A stretch of DNA of 64,000 nt from Parapusillimonas sp013416435 (GCF_052180245.1 NZ_CP197474.1:744001-808000); one strand, 5' to 3'; positions 44,284-52,491 are shown, counted from the first letter of the stretch. The notes: generated by a model not told the origin, from the sequence alone. Translations and numbers: made by a program.

Positions 44284-45930
44284 ATGGAAAGATCAGGGCA
44301 TGTCGATACCTTTGCACGCGACCATCTGCCGCCGCCTGAAGAGTGGCCGGAATTGCTGCTCGATGGCAATCCCGACGTCGCGTATCCCGCAAGGCTGAAT
44401 TGCGCGGTTGCGCTCGTGGACGACCACGTGTCGCAGGGGCGCGGCGAGCGGATTGCGTTGCGTTGGCGCGAAGACGGCCGGAAGCGCAGCATGACATATT
44501 CCGAACTCATGTCGCTGACCAACCGCATTGCGCAGGTGCTGGTCGAAGACATGGGACTGCAGCCCGGCAACCGGGTTCTTTTGCGTGGCCCCAATAACGT
44601 AATGATGGCTGCTTCATGGCTGGCGTCGGTGAAGGCGGGCCTGGTCACCGTGCCCACCATGCCTCTGCTGCGGGCCGGCGAACTCAAAAAGGCCATCGAA
44701 AAAGCCCGGATCCACGCTGTACTGTGTGACCGGCGCCTGGCCGACGAGGTCGAGCACTGCTTGAACGACAAGCATCCTTCCTACTGCCATGAGCTTCGTC
44801 AGGTCCTTTATTTCCATGACGAAGCGCCCAACAGCCTGGACTCGCTCGCCGCGGCAAAGTCCGGAGCCTTCGACGCTTGCGATACCGCCGTCGATGACGT
44901 GTGCCTGATCGCTTTCACGAGCGGCACCACAGGCATGCCCAAGGGCTGCATGCACTTTCACCGCGATGTCCTGGCAATGTGCGACACGTTTTCACGCCAC
45001 GTCCTGAAAATGGGTGAAGACGAAATCGTGTGCGGGACGCCGCCCCTGGCCTTCACCTTCGGCCTGGGCGGCCTGTTGTGCTTTCCCTTGCGCGTCGGAG
45101 CCTCGTCCGTGCTGGTCGAGCGCATGACGCCGGACGAACTGCTGGAAACGGTCCAGGAATTCGGCGTCACCATGACGTTCACGGCGCCCACTTTCTACAG
45201 GCAGATGGCGGCCCTGGTCGGTAAATACGACTTGTCGTCCTTGCGCAATACGGTGTCGGCGGGCGAGGCCCTGCCCGATGCGACTCGCCAGCTCTGGAAG
45301 CAGGCATCCGGCATCGAGATGATAGATGGAATCGGTGGCACGGAAATGATCCATGTCTATGTGTCCAGCGCAGGTGCCGAAGTGCGCCGCGGGGCGATCG
45401 GCAAAGTCGTGCCAGGCTACGTGGCGCAGGTGGTGGACGAGAACTTCCAGCCTGTCGGCCATGGCGTGGTGGGACGTCTTGCGGTAAAGGGGCCGACCGG
45501 ATGCCGCTATCTCAGCGACGACCGGCAGCGGCGGTTCGTCCAGAACGGCTGGAACCTGCCCGGCGATACCTTTGCAATGGACGAGGACGGCTATCTTTAT
45601 TACCAGGCGCGCAACGACGACATGATCGTCTCGGCCGGATACAACATCGCCGGCCCTGAGGTGGAAGGCGCTTTGCTGACGCACGAGGCCGTGCAGGAAT
45701 GCGGAGTAGTGGGCATTCCGGACGAAGAGCGCGGCATGGTCGTCAAGGCTTTCGTGGTGCTAAAGCCGGCCTTTGAACAGGATGCCGCCATGGTCAAGGC
45801 CTTGCAGGATCACGTGAAATCCGTGATCGCACCCTACAAGTATCCGCGCGAGGTCGAGTTCGTGGACAGCCTGCCCAGGACGGAAACCGGAAAGTTGCAG
45901 CGCTTCGTGCTGCGGGCCAAGAGTGTTTGA
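44284..45930 (+). CDS. Aryl-CoA ligase (2-aminobenzoate/benzoate-CoA ligase family)
   Basis: A 548-aa adenylate-forming enzyme. Core motifs: FTSGTTGMPKGCMHFHRD (P-loop region), GIGGTEMIHVY, and a C-terminal ARNDDMIVSAGYNIAGPEVE with the late lysine in PRTETGKLQRF. It activates an aromatic acid with ATP and CoA, the entry step of the pathway. The overall type resembles 2-aminobenzoate-CoA ligases; the substrate is inferred from the monooxygenase fusion in the same operon. Confidence 0.88.
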   Translation: MERSGHVDTFARDHLPPPEEWPELLLDGNPDVAYPARLNCAVALVDDHVSQGRGERIALRWREDGRKRSMTYSELMSLTNRIAQVLVEDMGLQPGNRVLLRGPNNVMMAASWLASVKAGLVTVPTMPLLRAGELKKAIEKARIHAVLCDRRLADEVEHCLNDKHPSYCHELRQVLYFHDEAPNSLDSLAAAKSGAFDACDTAVDDVCLIAFTSGTTGMPKGCMHFHRDVLAMCDTFSRHVLKMGEDEIVCGTPPLAFTFGLGGLLCFPLRVGASSVLVERMTPDELLETVQEFGVTMTFTAPTFYRQMAALVGKYDLSSLRNTVSAGEALPDATRQLWKQASGIEMIDGIGGTEMIHVYVSSAGAEVRRGAIGKVVPGYVAQVVDENFQPVGHGVVGRLAVKGPTGCRYLSDDRQRRFVQNGWNLPGDTFAMDEDGYLYYQARNDDMIVSAGYNIAGPEVEGALLTHEAVQECGVVGIPDEERGMVVKAFVVLKPAFEQDAAMVKALQDHVKSVIAPYKYPREVEFVDSLPRTETGKLQRFVLRAKSV

Positions 45931-45953
45931 TTTGTTTGCATGAGGATTTAGGC

Positions 45954-46358
45954 ATGAAGATTTTGCAACCCCCCAGCTGGTTGGAGCCGCGCGGCTATTC
46001 GAACGCGATCATGACCGAAATGACCGTCGGCAGCCGTCTGATTTTCGTCGGCGGGCAGGTGGGCTGGAATGCACAGCAGCAATTCGAAACGGACGACTTT
46101 GCCGAGCAGGTGGGGCAGACCCTGCGGAACATCGTCGACATCCTGAAAGAGGGCGGCGCGGGCCCCGAGCACATCACGCGCATGACTTGGTATGTCTGCG
46201 ACAAGAAGGAATATGCGGCTGCATTGCGGGAGATCGGCCGCCATTATCGCGAGATCATCGGCCGGCATTTCCCGGCCATGACCGCGGTCGAAGTCGCGGA
46301 TCTCATCGAAGACCGCGCCCGTGTCGAAATCGAAGTCACCGCCGTCGTTCCAGGATGA
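45954..46358 (+). CDS. Rid (YjgF) family protein lacking the canonical arginine
   Basis: A 134-aa Rid-fold protein; the start is the ATG at 45954 after GAGGA. Canonical RidA enzymes have an invariant Arg in the PARSCVEV motif; the equivalent segment here is FPAMTAVEVADL, with Met109 at that position. It is therefore not a standard 2-aminoacrylate deaminase and belongs to another Rid subgroup. In a pathway handling amino-substituted ring products, a role in deaminating an enamine/imine intermediate is plausible, since 2-aminomuconate deaminases are also Rid-fold. It is the last gene of the operon. Confidence 0.85.
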   Translation: MKILQPPSWLEPRGYSNAIMTEMTVGSRLIFVGGQVGWNAQQQFETDDFAEQVGQTLRNIVDILKEGGAGPEHITRMTWYVCDKKEYAAALREIGRHYREIIGRHFPAMTAVEVADLIEDRARVEIEVTAVVPG

Positions 46359-46372
46359 CGGGCCGAGATGGC

Positions 46373-46495
46373 AGGGTCAGACCCCGTACGGGGTCTGACC
46401 CTATCAAGCAATAAAGCCGGGGTCAGACCCCGCATGGGGTCTGACCCTATCAAAGCGACAAAGCCGGGGTCAGACCCCGAATGGGGTCTGACCCC
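46373..46495. repeat. Three 30-bp palindromic repeats, 46-47-bp period
   Basis: Copies start at 46373 (centre GTAC), 46419 (centre GCAT) and 46466 (centre GAAT). The two spacers are near-identical (ATCAAGCAATAAAGCC and ATCAAAGCGACAAAGCC) and share TCAAAGC with the hemL 3' end, which includes its stop codon. The array sits between the convergent rid and hemL genes. It looks like successive tandem duplication of one palindrome plus adjacent host bases. Confidence 0.92.
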
Positions 46496-46503
46496 TCGGT
46501 TTC

Positions 46504-47781
46504 TCAAAGCTTGGCGAACACTTCCTTGGCGATATCCAGCGTCTCGGCGATCACTGCGTCGTCGTGAGCCGCCGACACGAAGCCGGCCTCGAAAGCCGAC
46601 GGGGCGAAATAGACGCCACGGATCAGCATGCCGTGGAAGAAGCGTTTGAAGAGTTCGACATTGCACTCCGACATCTGATCGAAGGTGGTCGGGACAGCGT
46701 CGCGGAAATACAGGCCGAACATGCCGCCCACGCAATCGCTGCTCATGGCGATGCCCGCGGCCCGTCCGCGTTCCGCCACGCCTTCGGAAAGCTTGCGGGT
46801 CTGCTCCGAGAGGCGCTCGTAGAACCCCGGCTCGGACAGCAGCTTCAGCGTGGTCAGGCCCGCGGCCACGGCCACCGGGTTCCCGGACAGCGTGCCCGCC
46901 TGATAGACCCCGCCCAGCGGAGCGATATGCTCCATGATGTCGGCCCTTCCGCCAAAGGCGCCTACCGGCATGCCGCCGCCGATCACCTTGGCCAGGGTGG
47001 TGAGGTCCGGCGTGATGCCCGTGAGGCCCTGCACGCCTTGCGGACCCGCGCGAAAGCCCGTCATGACTTCATCGAAAATCAGCAGTGCGCCGTATTGCGT
47101 GCACAATGCCCGCAAGCCTTCCAGGAAGCCGGGCAGCGGTTTGACCAGGTTCATGTTGCCCGCCACGGGCTCGACGATCACGCAGGCGATTTCGGCGCCG
47201 TATTCCTTGAATGCAGCTTCGACGGCTTCCAGCCGGTTGTAGTCCAGCACCAGCGTGTGCTGGATGAATTCGATGGGCACGCCCGAGGATGTCGGATTGC
47301 CGAAAGTCAGCATGCCCGAGCCGGCCTTGACCAGCAGGCTGTCGGCATGCCCATGGTAGCAGCCCTCGAACTTGACGATCCGGGACCTTCCCGTGAAGCC
47401 GCGGGCCAGACGGATGGCACTCATGGTCGCTTCGGTGCCGGAGCTGACCAGACGCACTTTCTCGATGGAGGGAATGCGTGCCGCGATGGCTTCCGCAATC
47501 TCGATCTCGGCTTCGGTGGGGGCGCCGAACGACAAGCCGTCGACCGCCGCTTCCTGAACGGCCCGGATGACGTCCGGATGCGCATGGCCCAGAATGGCGG
47601 GGCCCCAGGAGCCGACATAGTCTATATACCGCTGGCCGTCGGCATCCCATACATAGGGGCCTTGAGCCCGTTTGATGAAGCGGGGCGACCCGCCCACGGA
47701 GCGGAATGCGCGTACGGGCGAATTGACGCCGCCGGGTATGGTCTGGCAGGCGCGGTCAAAAAGTTCGGTATTACGGGACAT
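46504..47781 (-). CDS. hemL: Glutamate-1-semialdehyde 2,1-aminomutase
   Basis: A 425-aa PLP enzyme making 5-aminolevulinate in the C5 haem pathway. Features: PGGVNSPVRAFRSVGGSPRF, LIFDEVMTGFR and TTLAKVIGGGMPVGAFGG with the PLP lysine. Length is standard. It lies downstream of thiE on the minus strand with a palindromic repeat in between, and converges on the aryl-CoA operon. Confidence 0.97.
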   Translation of the reverse strand: MSRNTELFDRACQTIPGGVNSPVRAFRSVGGSPRFIKRAQGPYVWDADGQRYIDYVGSWGPAILGHAHPDVIRAVQEAAVDGLSFGAPTEAEIEIAEAIAARIPSIEKVRLVSSGTEATMSAIRLARGFTGRSRIVKFEGCYHGHADSLLVKAGSGMLTFGNPTSSGVPIEFIQHTLVLDYNRLEAVEAAFKEYGAEIACVIVEPVAGNMNLVKPLPGFLEGLRALCTQYGALLIFDEVMTGFRAGPQGVQGLTGITPDLTTLAKVIGGGMPVGAFGGRADIMEHIAPLGGVYQAGTLSGNPVAVAAGLTTLKLLSEPGFYERLSEQTRKLSEGVAERGRAAGIAMSSDCVGGMFGLYFRDAVPTTFDQMSECNVELFKRFFHGMLIRGVYFAPSAFEAGFVSAAHDDAVIAETLDIAKEVFAKL

Positions 47782-47855
47782 GGTTCAGAACACTCGTAGC
47801 GGAAAGGCCTATAGGATAACCCAGGGCGTACACCCTTCGGGCTGGTCATCGGAGG

Positions 47856-47885
47856 GGGGTCAGACCCCGTACGGGGTCTGACCCC
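47856..47885. repeat. 30-bp palindromic repeat, perfect copy
   Basis: Centre GTAC with both arms intact. It lies between thiE (stop at 47929) and hemL (start at 47781), both minus-strand, about 75 bases before hemL. A degraded half copy (GGAGTCTGACCC) follows at about 47897-47908, and an extra GG extends the left edge. Confidence 0.92.
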
Positions 47886-47928
47886 GATCGACACTGGAGT
47901 CTGACCCGGCCTCCGGCGTTAACAGGCC

Positions 47929-48579
47929 CTAAGCGAACAGGGCGGCGAAGCGGGACGCTGTCGCTTGGATGTCGGGCGTTTCGAAAAGCCCGCTGATGAC
48001 CGCGATGCCGTCGGCGCCGGCCTGCACGACGGGCGCCGCATTATCGGCGGTGATCCCGCCGATTGCGACGACGGCGGACCTTGGCTGGATCCGGCTGCTT
48101 TCCACGAGACGACGGCCTTGGCGGATGTGTTCCAACGTTGCCCTGACCGCCTGGGGTTTGACCACGGACGGATAGACGGCGCCGAAAGCGATGTAGTCCA
48201 CATCGGCCTGGAGCACTTTCGCAGCGAGTTCCGGATCGTCATAGCAGGAACAGCCGATGATCTTCTCGGAGCCCAGGGCAAGCCTGGCTTGGGCGATGCT
48301 GCCGTCTTCCTTGCCCAGATGGACGCCGTCGGCGTCGATCAGGGCTGCCAGGCGCCAATCGTCGTTGACGATGCACAGCAGGCCCAGTTGGCGGCAAAGT
48401 TCCGCAACCCGGCGGGCCTGGGACAGGCGGTCGTTGGGGGCGATGGTCTTGCGGCGCCATTGCACGGCCACCATGCCGCCTCGGGCCGCCGCGCCGATGC
48501 CTTCGAGCAGGCGCTCGGTGTCGTCCCATTCGGGCGTGACGCCGTAGAGTCCCCGGGGGAATCGCAGCCCGCTGTTCAT
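47929..48579 (-). CDS. thiE: Thiamine-phosphate synthase
   Basis: A 216-aa TIM-barrel enzyme joining HMP-PP and thiazole phosphate. Diagnostic segments: VQWRRKT, VNDDWRLAALIDADGVHLGKED, IGCSCYD and VVAIGGITADNA, plus GADGIAVISGLF. The ATG at 48579 overlaps the stop of the thiD-like gene by 4 bases, so the two are coupled. Confidence 0.94.
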   Translation of the reverse strand: MNSGLRFPRGLYGVTPEWDDTERLLEGIGAAARGGMVAVQWRRKTIAPNDRLSQARRVAELCRQLGLLCIVNDDWRLAALIDADGVHLGKEDGSIAQARLALGSEKIIGCSCYDDPELAAKVLQADVDYIAFGAVYPSVVKPQAVRATLEHIRQGRRLVESSRIQPRSAVVAIGGITADNAAPVVQAGADGIAVISGLFETPDIQATASRFAALFA

Positions 48580-49436
48580 GCCACGGACCGGTTGATCAGG
48601 CGCTGGCCCATGCCCGGCTGGAAATGGCGCGCGGTGAAAGCGGCGGACGCATTGATGGCGGATTCCACGGCTTGAGACATCGTGCGTCCTTGTGCGAGTT
48701 CGGTTGTGATGGCGCAGCATAAGGGGCCGTCGGCGTCGAGCAGGCGGTTTGGCGGGGCCTGCCATGGCCAGGTGGCCGTTTCCCGGTCCGGGCCTTGCAG
48801 CAGGTAGCTGTTCTGGCCGGCGCGCAGGGGCGCGCCGGTGCTCAATACCCATTTGGCCCCATACTGCAGCAGCGCGTCGGCCGGCCGGCCGGCGTCGATA
48901 TCGCTGAATATGCCCATGGCCTGCCAGTGCTCCAGCATGTGATGGTCCGCGACGACGATGTCGGTCTGCGGCAGCAGGAGCTCGAATATCGCCAAGAGCA
49001 GGTCTTCTTCGTCGAGCTCGCTGTTCAGTCCGCTGTCGGGCAGTCGCTGCAAGTGGAGCACGAGGGGGACGTGGCTGTAATCCGCGGCGATCTGAGCGAG
49101 TACACTTGCCGATTCGGCGGAATAAAGCTGGCCTACCTTGATGGCCTGCACCGTCATGTCTTCGAGCAGGCAGCGGGCCTGGTCGTCGATGAGTTCGGGG
49201 GCGACCGGCTGTACTTCTTCGGTCCGGGCGGTATCCTGGACGGTCAGCGCCGTCAGGGTGCTGAGCGCATGGCAACCCAGGGCCGAGCAGGTAACCGCGT
49301 CGGCAGGCAGGCTACTGGACCCGCTGGGGTCGAGCGGGCCGAAAATAAGGACTAGAGGCGGGTTTGAAGCGTGCACAGCGGGGCGGGTCGATAAAAGTTT
49401 GGCGTAATCTTTGGTTAATATCTTAGACGAAGCCAT
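48576..49436 (-). CDS. thiD: ThiD-like hydroxymethylpyrimidine kinase, divergent
   Basis: A 286-aa ribokinase-fold protein; the start is the ATG at 49436 (an in-frame ATG at 49460 is also possible). The N-terminal motif reads FGPLDPSGSSSLPADAVTCSALG where ordinary ThiD has GSDPSGGAGIQADLKT. The usual C-terminal GTGC anion-hole motif is replaced by DADGPLCCAI. Synteny with thiE supports a pyrimidine-kinase ancestry, but activity as a full HMP/HMP-P kinase is uncertain. It diverges from rubredoxin. Confidence 0.72.
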   Translation of the reverse strand: MASSKILTKDYAKLLSTRPAVHASNPPLVLIFGPLDPSGSSSLPADAVTCSALGCHALSTLTALTVQDTARTEEVQPVAPELIDDQARCLLEDMTVQAIKVGQLYSAESASVLAQIAADYSHVPLVLHLQRLPDSGLNSELDEEDLLLAIFELLLPQTDIVVADHHMLEHWQAMGIFSDIDAGRPADALLQYGAKWVLSTGAPLRAGQNSYLLQGPDRETATWPWQAPPNRLLDADGPLCCAITTELAQGRTMSQAVESAINASAAFTARHFQPGMGQRLINRSVA

Positions 49437-49523
49437 TGGGTTTAGTAATATTGGCCCCATTCTAATGGAAGCGCTCAGGATCCGCCGGGTTTTGAATTTG
49501 TAATTATCAGTGAGTAACAGGAC

Positions 49524-49688
49524 ATGCGTACGTGGATGTGTTTGATTTGTGGCTGGATCTATGATGAAGAGGCCGGGCTGCCCGAAGAGGGCATCGCCCC
49601 GGGAACGCGCTGGGAAGACGTGCCTCCGAACTGGGTATGCCCGGAATGCGGTGCCCGCAAAGAGGACTTTGAACTGATCGAGGTGTAA
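49524..49688 (+). CDS. rubA: Rubredoxin
   Basis: A 54-aa iron protein. The four ligands are Cys6 and Cys9 (CLICG) and Cys39 and Cys42 (CPECG), with the aromatic core residues Trp4, Tyr13 and Trp37 in place. It carries single electrons, commonly to oxygenases or stress reductases. It begins with ATG at 49524 after an AGGA-type site and heads rubA-yqgE-ruvX-plsC. Confidence 0.95.
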   Translation: MRTWMCLICGWIYDEEAGLPEEGIAPGTRWEDVPPNWVCPECGARKEDFELIEV

Positions 49689-49727
49689 GCTGCCGAAGAC
49701 CGTTTTTTTTGCCCCGGAGGGTGAGTC

Positions 49728-50321
49728 ATGAGCTCTGCTACGAAAGGCCCCGATACGGACAAGGGTATAGATCTGTCGCGCCAATTGCTGCTGGCCATGC
49801 CCGGCAAGGTGTCCGGCAACCTGGCCAATACGGTCATCTATGTTTGCGAGCATACCGAGCATGGCGCCCTGGGCCTGGTCATCAATCGTCCCACCGACAT
49901 CACCGTGGGCGACCTCCTCAAGCGCATCGATCTCGATCCGTCCTCTGAAACAGGGCCCATACAGGATACGCCGGTATTCTTTGGCGGGCCGGTCCAGACG
50001 GATCGCGGCTTCGTGCTGCACGAGTCTTCCGGGGGCTACAGCTCCAGCATCAAAATGGGCGACGTCACCCTGACGACCTCGCGCGACATCCTGCAGGACG
50101 TCGCGCACGGCAAAGGGCCGGCGCAAATGCTCATCACGCTGGGTTACGCGGGCTGGGGCGCAGGCCAGCTCGAAAGCGAAATGGCGCAGAACGCCTGGCT
50201 CAATGTCGCGTCGCGGCGCGACATCCTTTTCACGACGCCCTCGGCTCAGCGCTATGAGGCGGCGCTCGCTCAACTGGGCATCGACTCCATCATGCTGGCG
50301 GGCGACGCGGGCCATGCCTGA
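49728..50321 (+). CDS. YqgE/AlgH family protein (UPF0301)
   Basis: A 197-aa protein with the family motifs LLAMPGKVSGNLANTVIYVCEH, GALGLVINRPT and GYAGWGAGQLESEMAQNAWL (in pieces). Function is not established; it is almost always next to ruvX, as here, where its end overlaps ruvX by 8 bases. The start follows a GGAGG site. Confidence 0.94.
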   Translation: MSSATKGPDTDKGIDLSRQLLLAMPGKVSGNLANTVIYVCEHTEHGALGLVINRPTDITVGDLLKRIDLDPSSETGPIQDTPVFFGGPVQTDRGFVLHESSGGYSSSIKMGDVTLTTSRDILQDVAHGKGPAQMLITLGYAGWGAGQLESEMAQNAWLNVASRRDILFTTPSAQRYEAALAQLGIDSIMLAGDAGHA

Positions 50322-50736
50322 CCAGACGCTGCTGGCTTTCGATTACGGTGTCAAGAAGATCGGGGTGGCCATCGGCAATACGCTGATGCGCCAGGCCCGG
50401 CCGTTGCGCATCCTGTTTTCCGCAACACGCGAGCAGCGCTTTGCGGGCATCGAGGAAATCCTGGCGGAGTGGCGGCCCGACAAGATCATCGTCGGCCTGC
50501 CCCTGACGCTCGACGGCCAGGAGCAATACCACAGTCTGCGATGCCGCCGTTTCGCCAATCAATTGCGCGGACGCTATGGGCTGGACGTCGAGCTCGTCGA
50601 TGAGCGTGGATCCAGCATGGAGGCCCAGCAGATGCTGGGCACCAATGCCGATGACGATGCCATGGCCGCCGCGGTGATCCTGCAGCGCTATCTCGACGGG
50701 CTCTCCATGCCCCACGAGACATCACAAAGAGAATGA
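50314..50736 (+). CDS. ruvX: RuvX/YqgF, Holliday-junction resolvase-like, 16S rRNA processing
   Basis: A 140-aa RNase H-fold protein: LAFDYGVKKIGVAIGN contains the first acidic residue, followed by IIVGLPLTLDGQ and the late LVDERGSSMEA and DDDAMAAAVIL. It is associated with rRNA maturation and possibly recombination. It overlaps yqgE, and plsC follows after one base. Confidence 0.95.
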   Translation: MPDQTLLAFDYGVKKIGVAIGNTLMRQARPLRILFSATREQRFAGIEEILAEWRPDKIIVGLPLTLDGQEQYHSLRCRRFANQLRGRYGLDVELVDERGSSMEAQQMLGTNADDDAMAAAVILQRYLDGLSMPHETSQRE

Positions 50737-50737
50737 T

Positions 50738-51574
50738 TTGAACGTACTGCGTTTTCTGTTGCGCGCTGTCTTTGTCGCGACATGGATCTTGCTGGGCCTG
50801 TTATCCGTCACGCTCATTCTGCCCGTCGCGTCGCTGCGCATACGTTCCTGTATGACCAAGCACTGGTCGCGCGCGCTGATGTTCCTGTGCGGAGTCGGCA
50901 TCCGGGTGCGCGGGGAAGCGCGCCGGACCGGGCCCGTCATGTGGGTCGCCAATCATGTGTCCTGGATCGACATCTTCGTGCTCAATGCCGTGCGGCCGAC
51001 CGCTTTCATCGCCAAGAGCGACATCAGGCGCTGGCCCATCATCGGCTGGCTGGTCGCGGGGGCGGGCACCGTGTTCATCGAGCGCGGGCACCGCCATGCC
51101 GTCCGGGCGGTGGGACACCAGATGAAGGCGCGCTTCGGGCAAGGCGAAGTCGTGGGCCTGTTTCCCGAAGGCACGACCTCGCCGGGGTACGGGGTTGCAT
51201 CCTTTCATTCCAGCCTGTTCGATGCGGCGATCCGGGCCGGTGTCGACATCCAGCCCGTCGCCCTGAGGTTCTTCCACCGTGGGCGGCGCAGCGACTACGT
51301 CGCCTTCGTCGGCGAACAGAACCTGATCCAGAACTTATGGTATTTGCTTGGCACGACGGGCGTCGTGGTGGAAGCCGTGTTTCTGCCGGAGATGCTGAAC
51401 AGCTACTGCCAGGAGCAGGGGCGCGCCCGGGTGGCCGAGCAGGCCAGGACGGCCATCGGCGAGGAGGTGTCCGGCGACGGCGTCGGGGTCGGACCCCATG
51501 CGGGGTCCGACCCCTCGGCTTTTGGTCATGATGTTGGGGTCGGACCCCGTACGGGGTCGGACCCCAAGACCTGA
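50738..51574 (+). CDS. plsC: 1-acyl-sn-glycerol-3-phosphate acyltransferase with repeat-derived tail
   Basis: A 278-aa membrane-bound acyltransferase. The catalytic H-x4-D is NHVSWID and the substrate motif is FPEGTTS; one to two helices lie at the N-terminus. The start is a TTG at 50738, one base after ruvX, with AAAGAGA upstream. The last ~30 residues include two near-identical segments, VGVGPHAGSDP and VGVGPRTGSDP, encoded by two copies of the 30-bp palindrome. The original C-terminus was probably near the Gly-Asp-Gly at about residue 249. Confidence 0.9.
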   Translation: MNVLRFLLRAVFVATWILLGLLSVTLILPVASLRIRSCMTKHWSRALMFLCGVGIRVRGEARRTGPVMWVANHVSWIDIFVLNAVRPTAFIAKSDIRRWPIIGWLVAGAGTVFIERGHRHAVRAVGHQMKARFGQGEVVGLFPEGTTSPGYGVASFHSSLFDAAIRAGVDIQPVALRFFHRGRRSDYVAFVGEQNLIQNLWYLLGTTGVVVEAVFLPEMLNSYCQEQGRARVAEQARTAIGEEVSGDGVGVGPHAGSDPSAFGHDVGVGPRTGSDPKT

Positions 51575-51664
51575 GACGGCGCTGGGGTCAGACCCCATAC
51601 GGGGTCTGACCCCTCACCAAGGAGCGGGATAGTCGGGGTCGGACCCCGCATGGGGTCCGACCCC
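51485..51664. repeat. Four 30-bp palindromic repeats, 48-51-bp period
   Basis: Copies begin at 51485 (ATGC centre, TCGGA/TCCGA arms), 51536 (GTAC; TCGGA on both arms), 51584 (ATAC; TCAGA/TCTGA) and 51635 (GCAT; TCGGA/TCCGA). The first two lie inside the plsC reading frame, the others between plsC and convergent apaH. This is the largest cluster in the window and mixes both arm types. Confidence 0.92.
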
Positions 51665-51672
51665 TTGAAGCC

Positions 51673-52491
51673 TCAACAATCCGAGCACTGGATCTGGACC
51701 AGCTTCCTGTCATGCAGTCGCATGGCGGTCAACTGGCGTCCCCAGACGCAGCCGGTATCCAGGCACACCACGTCGGGCCGCATCATGAGGCCCAGTGTGG
51801 ACCAGTGCCCGAATACGATGGTGTCGCCGCTGGTCATGCGGTTCGGGATGTCGAACCAGGGCATGAGCTCGCCATTATTGATGGGTGCTCCTTTGTGCGA
51901 GAACTCCATGTGGCCGCGGGCATTGCACATCCGCATGCGGGTCAGGGCGTTGATGATGACGCGCATGCGCTTGGCGCCATGAAGCTCGTCCTTCCAATGG
52001 GACGGCTCATTGCCGTACATGTCGCGCAGGTTTTCTTTCCAGTCGAGCCCGCGCAGCGTGGACTCGACCTCGGCGGCGAGGGACAGCGTCTTGGCCACAT
52101 CCCATTTGGGCAGCACGCCGGCGTGGACCATCAGATGCCCATGCTCGTAGTGCGCAAGCGGACAATGCCGGATCCAGTCGATGAGTTCTTGCGCATCGGG
52201 CGCGTCCAGAATGGCCTGCAGGGTATCGGACTTGCCGGGCTTGCGGGCGCCCGCCGCCACGCCGAGCAGGTGCAGATCGTGGTTGCCCAGCACCGAGACC
52301 GCCTTGTCGCCCAGCTCGATGACGGTCCTGAGCGCGCCGAGGGAGTCCGGCCCGCGATTGATCAGATCACCTGCAAACCAGAAAGTCGGGTCCGTGTCAT
52401 TCGCGATATCGGGATGATCGAGCAGCGCGTGGAGCGGCTTGCTGCACCCTTGCAGGTCGCCGATGATCCAGATGCTGGGTGTCGATGTCAT
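51673..52491 (-). CDS. apaH: Symmetrical bis(5'-nucleosyl)-tetraphosphatase
   Basis: A 272-aa metallophosphoesterase hydrolysing Ap4A to two ADP. Metal-binding motifs: GDLQGC, GDLINRGPDS and GNHD. Length is typical of ApaH. The ATG at 52491 overlaps the lptG stop by 4 bases, an unusual partnership. Its stop is 9 bases from a palindromic repeat. Confidence 0.95.
   Translation of the reverse strand: MTSTPSIWIIGDLQGCSKPLHALLDHPDIANDTDPTFWFAGDLINRGPDSLGALRTVIELGDKAVSVLGNHDLHLLGVAAGARKPGKSDTLQAILDAPDAQELIDWIRHCPLAHYEHGHLMVHAGVLPKWDVAKTLSLAAEVESTLRGLDWKENLRDMYGNEPSHWKDELHGAKRMRVIINALTRMRMCNARGHMEFSHKGAPINNGELMPWFDIPNRMTSGDTIVFGHWSTLGLMMRPDVVCLDTGCVWGRQLTAMRLHDRKLVQIQCSDC

Noticed and set aside
46373..46495. 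CRISPR-like array (repeat plus spacers)
   Set aside because: Only three units, the spacers are nearly identical to each other and to host sequence, the repeat is a perfect palindrome and no cas gene is present.
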